A DNA stretch of 41,340 nt from Nitrospirota bacterium. GTDB taxonomy: Bacteria; Nitrospirota; Thermodesulfovibrionia; Thermodesulfovibrionales; Magnetobacteriaceae. Under the pieces are notes generated by a model that saw only the letters and a program-made list of their open reading frames with translations, was not told the origin of the DNA and did not search any database. Positions 32,229 to 41,316 of the stretch are shown here, in pieces (position 1 is the first letter of the stretch; each line of letters starts with the position of its first letter). Made by a program: the position numbers and the translations under genes. The stretch covers positions 1-41,340 of the forward strand of contig JADFXJ010000023.1 of NCBI GenBank assembly GCA_015233615.1, in the 5' to 3' direction.

Positions 32229-35200
32229 ATGATAACTATAAACGATATCGATAGATTTAATTCCATATACGGAAGTTTGATTATATTCGAGAGGAGAGTG
32301 TTACAGATCATCTCGATTATTTACGAACGTGCGGATAGCAGAAATATCCTGGAGTGTCTTAAAAAAGCCGAGATCAAAATATCGAAGGGGAAATCGCCTT
32401 TGCTGCAAGACCTGGAGCCTGCCCTTCGAAGATTGAAGGAAATAGGCTTTATCGGCAAAAATCTCGAATGTATCGACTTTGTAAAGAATGAAGCGACGTT
32501 CAAAGCGATACAAGATAATGTATTCGATAAAATGACACAAGCGGTACAACAAATATTTCCCGTCCAGGACTATAGATATTACCGTTACCATACTTTTTTT
32601 CATGATAGATTCGTTCGGGAGATACGCATAGGGTTTTATACCCATGACGTAGAGAAAGTAATGAAATATGCGAACCTTGGATGGTCGGAGGATCCTTCAT
32701 ACTTTGTAAATGCCAGGGTATATTGCAGAATTTGCAATACTCCGTTCAGGATGCAATGGTTTAAAACCCTTCCGATAATTCTCCAGGCACTGGCGCTACA
32801 TGAAATTATCGATGATGCGATAATGAATTTCGAGCCTATAGTCGAACCTCTCGAACTGTTAAAAACGTATAAAGACCTTCCCGACTGGAAACAACAATCC
32901 ACGATGCGCTCTTTGCTGGCGACGGTATTAATGTCCCAGGGTAAACTCGACGAAGCATTCGAGCTCATAGAAAATGACAGGAGTAACTCGTATGCACAAA
33001 CCCTGTTGGGTTGGTATTACCTTCTTAAAGGCGATATCGACGGGTCGATAGAAGAATATGAAGCGGCTCTTAAGACCCTGCAGAGGACCATTCATAGGAG
33101 AAAGGTATTTTTTACCGATATAACCGGACTTTTCTTTTTAATAGCCAAACTTAAAAAGGGCGACAACGAATTTTTCGTAACATACGGAGACATGATAAAT
33201 AAGACGCCATATTACAGGTATATAGCATCTTTTATGAGTATAAGATCCATCCACTATTGCCTGAACGGTAAAAATAGCGAGGCCGCAGAACTGCTGTCCT
33301 CACGCGCCATTTCTAATGCTACTGACTGTATATCGGCTTTTTTCTACTATCTCGCTTCATATTATATTAATCCTAAGATGGTTAAAGATAAAGTTTCCGG
33401 CCTGTATACGCTATACCGGAAAGCTTTACAAGGCGGATATGAACTTTGGGCTATGGACATGGCCAATCTGTTATCACATATAGAAAAAGGGTATCATAAA
33501 TTAGAAGATTACGTGTCGAAAAGCCAGGAAGAATCAGGATCGAGAGGACTGGTGGCATTGTTAAATTTAAACGAGGAGCCATGGGAACGTTCTCTTAACG
33601 CGTTAATCGGCGTTTTTTCCATCGAAAAGAGCACGACACTCTCCGCGAAAAAGGCTTCCCGTCTCGTATGGCTACTAAATATAACCGAAGATTATTGCGG
33701 CATAACCCCTAAAGAACAGAGAAGTTTGGCAAACGGGGGCTGGTTGAAGGGAAAGGCTATAGCCCTGAAGCGGTTATACGGGGGGAATGCTACCGGGGAG
33801 TTCGATTGTCTGACGCCGCAGGATATACGCATTTGCACCGCGATAGAGAGAGACGTGATGTATGGTTTCGCGCCTTATAAAATAAATTGGAAGAAGGCCT
33901 TACGTGAAATGGTGGGACATCCTCTGCTTTTTCTGGACAACCCGGCAATGGATAAACTGGAACTGGTAAACGATTCTCCAAAGTTTGTAATAGAGAAAAC
34001 CAAAGACGGCTATTTACTAAAACTTTCACCTGCCATCGAAGGCCTGTCAGGTGATGAAATCAAGCTGATCAGTGAGACTCCAACGAGATATAAAATCATA
34101 GAGTTCACCGAAGAGCACCGAAAACTCAACAATATTCTCGGCTCCAAGGGACTACGGGTACCGCACGTTGCAAAAGAAAAAGTTCTTCAGGCGATAGCCG
34201 GCATCTCTTCCCTTGTGCCGATTCATTCCTCGATGGGTATTAATCTGGAAAATGCCGAGGACGTCACAGCGGATACCCAGCCCCACGTACGTCTGTTTCC
34301 ATTTGGAAACGGATTGAAAGCCGAAATTCTCATAAGGCCGTTTTCCAGCGACGGCCCATACTTTAAACCCGGAGCCGGGGGCATTAGCCTCGTAGTGGAG
34401 ATAGCCGGAAAGACTCTCCAGACCCGGCGAAATTTTGAGGAGGAAATCCTCAGAGCACGGAAAATAGAAAACGCCTGTTCGGTACTTAGTGAAGCAGAGG
34501 GCGCCAACTGGGAGTGGATCATCGACGACCCCGATAAGTGTCTTCAGTTACTCCTGGAGCTAAAGGAGATTGGTGAGGACGCTGTAATAGACTGGCAGGA
34601 GGGGCAGAAATTCAGGGTAACACGCCAACTGTCTTTCGACAGCCTTAAGTTGTCGGTTAAACGGGAAAATGACTGGTTTAGCGTATCAGGCAAGGTTCAA
34701 TTAGACGATAGCACGGTAGTAGAACTAAAACGTCTCCTGGAACTTCTCGACGACGGGGAGAGCCGCTTCGTAAAACTTGAGGAAGGACGATTCATAGCGC
34801 TTACCCGCGAGTTCAAACGCAGGCTGACAGAGATGAAAGCCTATACCGAGAGCAACGCCAAAGGTATACGTATGCACCCCCTCGCGTGCGTGGCAGTGCA
34901 GGAGTTTTTTAACAGTGCCGGGCAGTTCGACTCCGACGACGACTGGAAAGAGTATACCAAACGATTTGCCGAAATCGAGGACGTACGCTCCGTATTACCG
35001 TCGACTTTGCAGGCGGAACTGCGCGATTACCAGGTCGAGGGCTTTAAGTGGCTCTCGAAGCTGGCCCACTGGGGCGTAGGAGCGTGTCTTGCCGACGACA
35101 TGGGATTAGGTAAAACCATGGAAGCACTCGCGGTTATACTGGAGCGCTCACACGGCGGGCCGACTCTGGTTATTGTGCCTACGTCCGTTTTGTCCAACTG

Positions 35201-36389
35201 GGTAAACGAGATAGAGCGTTTTGCACCGACGCTGAATATCGTCGTATTTGGCGGTAAGGAAAGAAGCCGGATTGTCGAAGAGATAAAACCCAACGACGTT
35301 TTGCTTTGCACTTACGGATTACTTCAGCAGGATGAGGAGCTTCTTCGTGAAGTTGAGTGGCAATCGATAGTACTGGACGAGGCACAGGCGATTAAGAATT
35401 TCACTACTAAAAGGTCGCAGGCTGCAATGAAACTCAAGGGCGGCTTCAAGATTATCACCACGGGCACGCCGATAGAAAACCATCTTGGAGAGCTATGGAA
35501 CCTGTTTAACTTCATTAATCCCGGCTTACTCGGCTCATTGGACAGGTTTAACCAGAGGTACGCCGTGCCGGTGGAGAAATACGGCAGCAAAGACGCCCGC
35601 AAACGTTTGAAAAAGCTGATACAGCCGTTTATATTGCGGCGTACGAAGGCCCAGGTTTTAGAAGAGCTGCCGTCACGGACGGAGATCGTGCTCCAGGTAG
35701 AGATGTCCCCGGAGGAGGCGGCCTTTTACGAAGCACTCAGGCTCAAGGCCCTGGAAAAGATCGAAAATACGGACGGCGCACCGGGACAAAAACTAATTAA
35801 CATCCTCGCCGAGATAATGAGACTACGCCGGGCCTGTTGTAACCCCAGGTTGGTTACCGAAGATATAAACATACCGAGCAGTAAACTGAACTTGTTTACC
35901 GAAATCGTAGACGAGCTTTTGGAAAATAAGCACAAGGCGCTGGTATTCAGCCAGTTCGTGGGCCATCTGAGGATCATCCGGGAGGCTCTCGACAATAAGT
36001 CCATTTCGTACCAGTACCTGGACGGCAGCACGCCTATGAAAGAACGTGCAAGATCGGTGGACGCTTTTCAAGCCGGAGAGGGAGACATCTTTCTAATCAG
36101 CATAAAGGCCGGCGGATTCGGGTTGAACCTGACCGCGGCGGACTACGTTATACATATGGATCCGTGGTGGAATCCGGCGGTAGAGGATCAGGCCTCCGAC
36201 AGAGTACACCGGATAGGGCAGAAACGCCCGGTAACGATTTATAAGTTGGTAACGCGAAACACCATTGAAGAGAAGATCGTAAAGCTGCACCACGATAAGA
36301 AGGAACTAGCAGATAGCCTTCTGGAAGGCAGCGACGTCAGCGGCAAGATCTCGGCCGAGGAACTCATTTCGTTAATAAAAGAGCTGTAG
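32229..36389 (+). CDS. SNF2-family DNA-dependent ATPase with large N-terminal region
   Basis: The 1386-aa product has a complete SNF2 motor in its last third (about 925-1386): LRDYQVEGFKWL, motif I ADDMGLGKT (about 955), LVIVPTSVLSNW, motif II LDEAQAIKN (about 1050), TGTPIENHLGELWNLFNF, LVFSQFVGH, DGSTPMKERA and motif VI QASDRVHRIGQ (about 1326). The first 900 residues hold a winged-helix-like start, TPR-like helical repeats (about 200-460) and a middle region related to those in other bacterial SNF2/HepA-like proteins. It likely moves on DNA or removes proteins from it, using ATP; its target is unknown. The N-terminal half is more AT-rich than the motor. No partner gene is evident. Confidence 0.9.
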   Translation: MITINDIDRFNSIYGSLIIFERRVLQIISIIYERADSRNILECLKKAEIKISKGKSPLLQDLEPALRRLKEIGFIGKNLECIDFVKNEATFKAIQDNVFDKMTQAVQQIFPVQDYRYYRYHTFFHDRFVREIRIGFYTHDVEKVMKYANLGWSEDPSYFVNARVYCRICNTPFRMQWFKTLPIILQALALHEIIDDAIMNFEPIVEPLELLKTYKDLPDWKQQSTMRSLLATVLMSQGKLDEAFELIENDRSNSYAQTLLGWYYLLKGDIDGSIEEYEAALKTLQRTIHRRKVFFTDITGLFFLIAKLKKGDNEFFVTYGDMINKTPYYRYIASFMSIRSIHYCLNGKNSEAAELLSSRAISNATDCISAFFYYLASYYINPKMVKDKVSGLYTLYRKALQGGYELWAMDMANLLSHIEKGYHKLEDYVSKSQEESGSRGLVALLNLNEEPWERSLNALIGVFSIEKSTTLSAKKASRLVWLLNITEDYCGITPKEQRSLANGGWLKGKAIALKRLYGGNATGEFDCLTPQDIRICTAIERDVMYGFAPYKINWKKALREMVGHPLLFLDNPAMDKLELVNDSPKFVIEKTKDGYLLKLSPAIEGLSGDEIKLISETPTRYKIIEFTEEHRKLNNILGSKGLRVPHVAKEKVLQAIAGISSLVPIHSSMGINLENAEDVTADTQPHVRLFPFGNGLKAEILIRPFSSDGPYFKPGAGGISLVVEIAGKTLQTRRNFEEEILRARKIENACSVLSEAEGANWEWIIDDPDKCLQLLLELKEIGEDAVIDWQEGQKFRVTRQLSFDSLKLSVKRENDWFSVSGKVQLDDSTVVELKRLLELLDDGESRFVKLEEGRFIALTREFKRRLTEMKAYTESNAKGIRMHPLACVAVQEFFNSAGQFDSDDDWKEYTKRFAEIEDVRSVLPSTLQAELRDYQVEGFKWLSKLAHWGVGACLADDMGLGKTMEALAVILERSHGGPTLVIVPTSVLSNWVNEIERFAPTLNIVVFGGKERSRIVEEIKPNDVLLCTYGLLQQDEELLREVEWQSIVLDEAQAIKNFTTKRSQAAMKLKGGFKIITTGTPIENHLGELWNLFNFINPGLLGSLDRFNQRYAVPVEKYGSKDARKRLKKLIQPFILRRTKAQVLEELPSRTEIVLQVEMSPEEAAFYEALRLKALEKIENTDGAPGQKLINILAEIMRLRRACCNPRLVTEDINIPSSKLNLFTEIVDELLENKHKALVFSQFVGHLRIIREALDNKSISYQYLDGSTPMKERARSVDAFQAGEGDIFLISIKAGGFGLNLTAADYVIHMDPWWNPAVEDQASDRVHRIGQKRPVTIYKLVTRNTIEEKIVKLHHDKKELADSLLEGSDVSGKISAEELISLIKEL

Positions 36390-36467
36390 CCGGGTTATTT
36401 TGATTTCGGGTTGGTTATAAAATACCGGCCCATTGTGGATGTAAACTATACGTCTATTTTATACAGG

Positions 36468-36709
36468 TTAGGCGCGCTGCTTGCATTTCTCGAGTAACGT
36501 AAAATACGTTTTTCTGTCAAGGCAAGCTGTTCTCATGTTGCTTTTGATAATGTCCACTTCTATGTTATTGTAAATAGGGAGATTACCGGTCTAAGGACAC
36601 CGGCTTTAACGTAGGCACGGTGTGAGCCTTCCTGACGGTGCAGTACAAAACCAAGCTCCTGGAATATGCACTCAAGGACTTTCCAGTTTACCGGCGTTAA
36701 GCGTGGCAT
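36468..36709 (-). pseudogene. hicA: HicA-like toxin, frameshifted
   Basis: From ATG 36709 the frame reads MPRLTPVNWKVLECIFQELG then FVLHRQEGSHRAYVKAGVLR and PV, with the HicA catalytic His in GSH. A frameshift near 36575 breaks it; the other frame continues IYNNIEVDIIKSNMRTACLD then RKTYFTLLEKCKQRA to a stop at 36468. HicA toxins are small double-stranded-RNA-binding-fold RNases that cut mRNA. This copy is probably dead. Its start overlaps the end of the hicB-like gene by 13 nt. Confidence 0.75.
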
Positions 36710-36990
36710 TTATTTTGGTTATGAGCCGTGAAATAGGGTACTGATACGGATATATACTGATTCTCTTTTAGTGTCGTTCTTTTAAAAGGGTCAAATCCAC
36801 ATTGTTTTAGTACTTCATCGATAGTACCTCGCTCAATACAGGTTATAAGAAAAAGCCTTGTGGCTTCAATTAAATTGGCTTTAGCTTCCTGTTCACTGTT
36901 TCCCTGTGTAACAATGTCCAAAATTGGACAGGTAGCAACCACGCAGCAACTCTTTTTCTTTAATCGAAAAGGCAACTTATAGTCCATCAC
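36697..36990 (-). CDS. hicB: HicB-like antitoxin
   Basis: The 97-aa product has the HicB partial RNase-H-like fold pattern: CCVVATCPILDIVTQGNSEQ and EAKANLIEATRLFLITCIER. This small acidic antitoxin normally binds HicA and its own operator. The order here is hicB then hicA, with a short overlap; both orders are known. Since hicA carries a frameshift, this antitoxin is likely an orphan. The start is taken at the first Met; the second Met is also possible. Confidence 0.72.
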   Translation of the reverse strand: MMDYKLPFRLKKKSCCVVATCPILDIVTQGNSEQEAKANLIEATRLFLITCIERGTIDEVLKQCGFDPFKRTTLKENQYISVSVPYFTAHNQNKCHA

Positions 36991-37071
36991 TTATTTTAGA
37001 ACGTCTAACTAAGCATAGTCAAGTGGTAAAGAAGAAAATGCGGTAAAATACCTTATACCAAATTGCAATCA

Positions 37072-37230
37072 TAGGATTAATAAGATTGTCGATTGACAGT
37101 TCTTTGGCAGTCCTTGGGGGCGTTGCGGGGGAACTTCCCCGCAGAAGGGGTAGCGTAATGACGCGCATTTTGCGGCCGAAGCGAGGGGAAGGCTTTCCCC
37201 TCCTCATCTTTTGTGCTTTCATTATTCCTA
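37072..37230 (+). repeat. non-coding repeat family R2, copy B
   Basis: The clearest copy: TAATAAGATTGTCGATTGAC, TTTGGCAGTCCTTGGGGGCG, TTGCGGGGGAACTTCCCCGC, GGGGTAGCGTAATGACGCG, TTTTGCGGCC and GGGGAAGGCTTTCCCC. Related copies lie at 10741-10857 and, reversed, 17772-17970. GC-rich internal palindromes suggest a MITE-like or structured-RNA element. Confidence 0.6.
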
Positions 37231-37295
37231 TGCGTGCAGCCTGGTATAATGATCCTTTTCACGGTTCTGATAATTTTCACTTAAACATGACATAG

Positions 37296-38129
37296 TTATT
37301 CCATAAAGTTATTCTCTGGCACGCCCGGAAACACAACTGTATCACCAAGTCCATCGTGAATTACCTTTCTGCATTTCTCTTTGAACGCTTGATCATTAGA
37401 CTCGGCTATATATTTTGCCACAGTAAATAAATCAGCAGTCTTTACGAGTGCAATTTTATCTCGGATAGCACCTGTTTTGCATTTTTTCGTAAAATCCAGC
37501 TTTCTATCCTTTGGAGGCATTAAACGTTGAGGGTTGCCAAATAGAATTCCAAAAGCCTTTTCTTTTACTTCGTCTCTGTTAAAATCGGCATTCATTGATT
37601 CCATTAATTGGCGGAGTTTTGTTATGTTTATATCCTGCTCATCTTTCCCCTCACATTCGCCAATGTATCTGTGACCTTCTGGACTCTCTATAACTTGATC
37701 GAGTTCAAGTTCTCCATCGTTGTAGTTCTCTGCTTTATATCCTAAAAGTTTAAGGGCTTTTATTACTGCGTTTTCTAAAGGCTTACCCTGCTCAAAAAGT
37801 AGATCTTTTAGTGTTCGTTCATCTGTAAGCTCGATCTGAAGCTTATCAATTGTTGCGTTAATTTCATTAAGCTTCCTCTTTTCTGCATCTATCGCAATGA
37901 TAACTGTTTCTTCCTTTTTACTGATAAAATTACTTGCATTTATCCATAGTGGACGAGGAGTTGTCCCTGAATTTTCTTTTAAGCCTTTGTCTATATGTAC
38001 AAGACTTGCGATTAGTGTATCTCCAAACTTGATAGCTTCTGTAGTCCAGTATGCATCTCCTGTACCTTTTTTGTATTTTGTAAATTTATTATGGTCATAA
38101 TTTAGATAAGGTAAAAGAACTAAATGGCC
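37296..38129 (-). pseudogene. PD-(D/E)XK-like nuclease domain protein, 5'-truncated by IS21
   Basis: About 277 residues remain. The C-terminal part (LENAVIKALKLLGYKAENYN, GELELDQVIESPEGHRYIGE and CEGKDEQDI) shows the spacing of a restriction-endonuclease-like fold: Asp in ELDQV and ExxGK in GECEGK. The N-terminal part has a coiled segment (EKRKLNEINATIDKLQIEL). The apparent start ATG lies in the IS21 terminus at 38130 and following, so the true 5' end is lost. It may be the remnant of a restriction or DNA-sensing ATPase protein. No partner remains. Confidence 0.55.
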
Positions 38130-39410
38130 TGTCATTTTTCACGTTAATTGAGCCACTAGTTTTTCAAGCTAATTGATCCACCTGCAGCACTCAATCGTCG
38201 ATTTTCAAAGTTGATAGTATAGTATCATAAATTGCCCTTTTTCTTTTTCACAAAAATCTTTTGTAGTAGCGGCTTGTGGGAATGTTAACAACTCGAAGCG
38301 TCCTTTGCTGAGAGTTGTTAAAAGGATTGTTGGAAACTCGTTTTTTGAGTTTTCAATAATCCTGCCATTTCCACAGCCGTCATTCCTTGTACTTAGGCGC
38401 CAGCTTACGTCTATAGCTTTCCCCCTCGATTATAATCTGATGGGCATTGTGGGCAAGCCGGTCAAGAGCCGAGTTAGCCATAATCGGGTCAACGAACAAC
38501 GGCGTCCACTCATCTACATGCCGGTTACTGGTGATTATAGTAGAGGCCCTGCCGTAACGCTCTACGACGACTTCATAGATATCGTTGGACTGTTGTTGCG
38601 TAAGTGCTTTCAAGCCGAAGTCGTCTATGATGAGCAGATCCATGCCGATTAACCTGACAAGTTCTTTGCCGAGAGAGTTATCCGCCCGGCTTTGGAGGAG
38701 TACCGTAAACATATCGTTTGCTTTTAGTATCAGCACGTTGCGTACCTTACGGCAGGCAATTAACCCCAGAGCGTTCGCGATATGCGTCTTTCCAACACCC
38801 ACAGGCCCGCAGAATATAACGTTTTCATGTCTGTCCATGAAGTTAAGACTCAAGAGGTCTTTTATCCGATCCCTGTCTATGGTTATTTGTGCATCCCAGT
38901 CAAAACGCTCGATTGTCTGTTGCGGATTGAGCCTCGCATTTTGAATACGCCTGTTCAGAGAGCCATGCTCCCTTCTGTCCACCTCGTCTCTCAACACAAG
39001 CTCCTTAAACTCGAAATGGGACAGTTTAACCCCCTTGGCATACGATGCTCTGTCTGCGAGAGTAGACAATACACCCGATAGTCTTAACTTTTTAAGAGTT
39101 TGCTTAAGTTCGTTGGTCAATTCCATTATCTGTTTCCTCCTTATGGCTAAAGTATGTGGCGGAACGTTGAAAACGTCCTTCGACAACCACTTTCCCTTCT
39201 TTATCGGGGGTTATATTACTTGTTAACACTTGCAGAACAATCTTCTCTACCCGATAAACGTTAACCAGGTCGAACGACAGGGCTCGCTGACATGCTTGCT
39301 CTACGCGGTCTTTTCCGTATTTTTCCCACAGACGTTTCAGCTTCTGTGCCTGCCGTAGTTTACACCAGGGGAAGACGCCGCTCAAGAGCTTCTCTGCGTA
39401 TTCCGGAACA
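38130..39410 (-). mobile_element. IS21-family element A (istB intact, istA truncated)
   Basis: The left end TGTCATTTTTCACG with two related terminal repeats (TTTTTCACGTTAATTGAGCC at 38135 and TTTTTCAAGCTAATTGATCC at 38160) is typical of IS21. The element carries istB and only the C-terminal part of istA. Its other end is replaced by element B. It cut the nuclease-like gene at 38129. Confidence 0.75.
38380..39126 (-). CDS. istB: IS21-family transposition helper ATPase IstB
   Basis: The product has 248 residues from ATG 39126, which has AAGGAGG 10 nt upstream; a longer frame to 39186 lacks one. It is an AAA+ ATPase: Walker A GPVGVGKTHIANALG, Walker B LLIIDDFGL, with IITSNRHVDEWTPLF and LAHNAHQIIIEGESYRRKL following. 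IstB assembles on DNA and stimulates the IstA transposase. It is full-length and so might still act in trans, but its own istA is truncated. Its start overlaps the istA stop by 23 nt as usual. Confidence 0.9.
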   Translation of the reverse strand: MELTNELKQTLKKLRLSGVLSTLADRASYAKGVKLSHFEFKELVLRDEVDRREHGSLNRRIQNARLNPQQTIERFDWDAQITIDRDRIKDLLSLNFMDRHENVIFCGPVGVGKTHIANALGLIACRKVRNVLILKANDMFTVLLQSRADNSLGKELVRLIGMDLLIIDDFGLKALTQQQSNDIYEVVVERYGRASTIITSNRHVDEWTPLFVDPIMANSALDRLAHNAHQIIIEGESYRRKLAPKYKE

Positions 39411-39412
39411 TT
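39104..39412 (-). pseudogene. istA: IS21 istA, C-terminal remnant of element A
   Basis: The frame reads VPEYAEKLLSGVFPWCKLRQ then AQKLKRLWEKYGKDRVEQAC and QRALSFDLVNVYRVEKIVLQ, the IstA C-terminus that precedes istB. The N-terminal helix-turn-helix and the DDE catalytic domain are missing. The break coincides with the ATTCCGGCCACTGATTCCG end repeats of element B. Confidence 0.8.
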
Positions 39413-39495
39413 CCGGCCACTGATTCCGTTTATTCCGGCCACTGATTCCGGAGTAAACCGGCCACCTATTCCGGAGCATTCCGGCCGGGTGGCAC
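39400..39495. repeat. terminal repeats of IS21 element B
   Basis: ATTCCGGCCACTGATTCCG occurs twice in tandem (about 39410 and 39432), then GTAAACCGGCCACC and ATTCCGGAGCATTCCGGCCG. Multiple short end repeats are the transposase binding sites of IS21 elements. They start the element that contains the istA at 39602. Confidence 0.7.
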
Positions 39496-39601
39496 CGCCT
39501 TGTAAATAGCCAACTATAAGTAAGTGACCATCGCTGGATAATATACGAGAAAAATAGCCAAACTACCTATTTGTACAATAAAAATGCAAATAGGAGGCAC
39601 A

Positions 39602-40308
39602 ATGGCAAAAGAGAGGGTATCCATGCGTAAGGTGAAAGAGATATTGAGACTTTATTGGGAGGAGGGACTGAGCAGGCGCCAGATAGCGAAATCATGTAAT
39701 ATATCGCGCAGTGCGGTATCGGAATATATAGCAAGGGCAGAGAAAGCTGGATTGAGGCATCCGCTATCGGAGGAGTTAGACGATGCGACAATAGAGGCGA
39801 AGTTGTTTCCCAAAGAGGAGCCTACAGGTAAGGATATCAGACCAATGCCTGCAATGGAAGAGATTCACAGGGAGTTGCAAAAGAAGGGGGTAACGCTTCA
39901 GTTATTGTGGCTCGAGTACAAGGATAAATACCCGGGGGGTATCAATACAGCCAGTTTTGCGAGTTGTACAGGAAATGGAAGTCCACATTGGGTTTGACGT
40001 TAAGACAAGAGCACAGGGCCGGGGAGAAGATGTTTGTGGATTTTGCCGGACAGACGATACCCGTAACAAATCCAACAACCGGCGAGGTGACACAATCCGA
40101 GGTATTTGTAGCTGTTTTAGGTGCGAGCAACTATACCTATAGCGAGGCATTAGAATCTCAGGCATTACCATGCTGGATACGTGGTCATGTGAATGGCTAT
40201 GAATATTTTGGTGGTGTAGCCAGTGTAACGGTACCGGACAATCTAAAATCCGGGGGTGTCGGGTATCAGAATAAACCGGATATAAAAGGCGTCGCAGTCT
40301 CAGAATAA
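39602..40308 (+). pseudogene. istA: IS21 istA of element B, frameshifted and truncated
   Basis: AGGAGG lies 5 nt before the ATG at 39602. The start MAKERVSMRKVKEILRLYWE and GLSRRQIAKSCNISRSAVSE is the IstA helix-turn-helix. One G is missing from the G-run near 39931-39936; after it the second frame gives YRKWKSTLGLTLRQEHRAGE and KMFVDFAGQTIPV (first catalytic Asp). It reaches VPDNLKSG (second Asp) and then loses similarity, so the Glu and C-terminal region are absent. No istB follows. Confidence 0.82.
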
Positions 40309-40378
40309 AGCAAACACGCCTCAAAAAATTTCACAATAAAGTAAACATACCGTATAATATCTCATAATAAAGTGGCAA
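40264..40378 (+). repeat. AATAAAG direct repeats with 31-bp period
   Basis: TCTCAGAATAAAGCAAACA at 40298, TTTCACAATAAAGTAAACA at 40329 and TCTCATAATAAAGTGGCAA at 40360 are spaced exactly 31 bp. A weaker copy is at 40264. They look like the terminal transposase-binding repeats of an IS21 element, one not matching the B left end. The roughly 260 bp between them and the next istA hold AT-rich sequence and a further set of end repeats. Confidence 0.55.
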
Positions 40379-40547
40379 TGGCTGGGAATCTATAGACAGG
40401 AGAGGTGTAACCTGTAAAGTACTTTCGACGATACCAAATGCAGGTTACACCTCAACAAGCATACATATATTGATACTATATTTTGAAGTAGATGTCAAGA
40501 GGTTAAATGAAGTAGGGAAAGGCTATCCATGGCCTATTGTAGATCGT

Positions 40548-40592
40548 AAGATAGAAGTGACCCCCCTCGTCATTTAAAACTGACCCCCTAAA
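40548..40592. repeat. terminal repeats of IS21 element C
   Basis: GAAGTGACCCCCCTCG and TTAAAACTGACCCCCTAAA form the TGACCCCC-type end repeats seen in many IS21 elements. They lie about 50-90 bp before the istA that follows. Confidence 0.6.
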
Positions 40593-40638
40593 AGGTTACA
40601 ATCTCCTTTCAAGAAAAAACCTGGAAGGAGGAGAAAGG

Positions 40639-41316
40639 GTGGTAAGCATGTATATGTGGCAACAGGTAAAGGCACTGAAGTCAACAGGGTTATCGATAAA
40701 AGAGATAACGAGGCATTTGAAATTATCGAGAACTACGGTGAGGAAGTATTTAAGGAGTAACGAAGCACCACGTTTCAAGCAGCGCCGGACTGAGAAGGCC
40801 CTGGACAAGTATGAGGCGACGATTCGAGAGATGTTGGGGAAAGGCTTCATAGGTACGAGAATATATGAGGAATTGCGTGTTATTGGTTATAGCGGCTCCT
40901 TATCGTCAGTCCACCGCTATATTGCGTGTATTGTGGAAGGGGAAAAGAAGAAGGCCAAAGTAACGACGAGGGTGGAAAGTGAACCTGGGAGCCAAATGCA
41001 GTATGATTGGAAGGAATGGGAGTTGCCCGTAAGCGGAAAGGATATAAAGATTTACATTCACGAAGTGGTGCTGAGTTACAGCCGCATGAAATATTATGCG
41101 TGTTCATTGAGCATAACTACATCGGACGTGATAAGGGCGATAGAAGATGCAATACTTTATTTTGGTGGGATAGCGCCGGAGATAGTGATAGATAATCCTA
41201 AACAGATGGTCATAGTGCATGAAAAAAACGGCATAGTCCGGTACAACGAAGAGTTTCTGAAGTTCTGTGGCCTATATGGTCTGCAACGGGTCTGCGTCAC
41301 GAAATGGGGTATTTAA
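40639..41316 (+). pseudogene. istA: IS21 istA of element C, truncated at the window edge
   Basis: AAGGAGG precedes the GTG start by 9 nt. The 225 codons give an IstA N-terminus: STGLSIKEITRHLKLSRTTV (helix-turn-helix), SQMQYDWKEWELPVSGKDIK (first catalytic Asp) and EIVIDNPKQMVIVHEKNGIV (second Asp). After LKFCGLYGLQ the sequence stops matching, and the frame ends VCVTKWGI, so the Glu and C-terminal part are lost. The break is near 41285, 50 bp before the window ends; a frameshift or another insertion is likely. Confidence 0.8.

Noticed and set aside
40298-40378. Possible CRISPR mini-array (31-bp period)
   Set aside because: The shared part is only about 19 bp and imperfect, the spacing fits IS21 end repeats, there are no cas genes, and only three copies.
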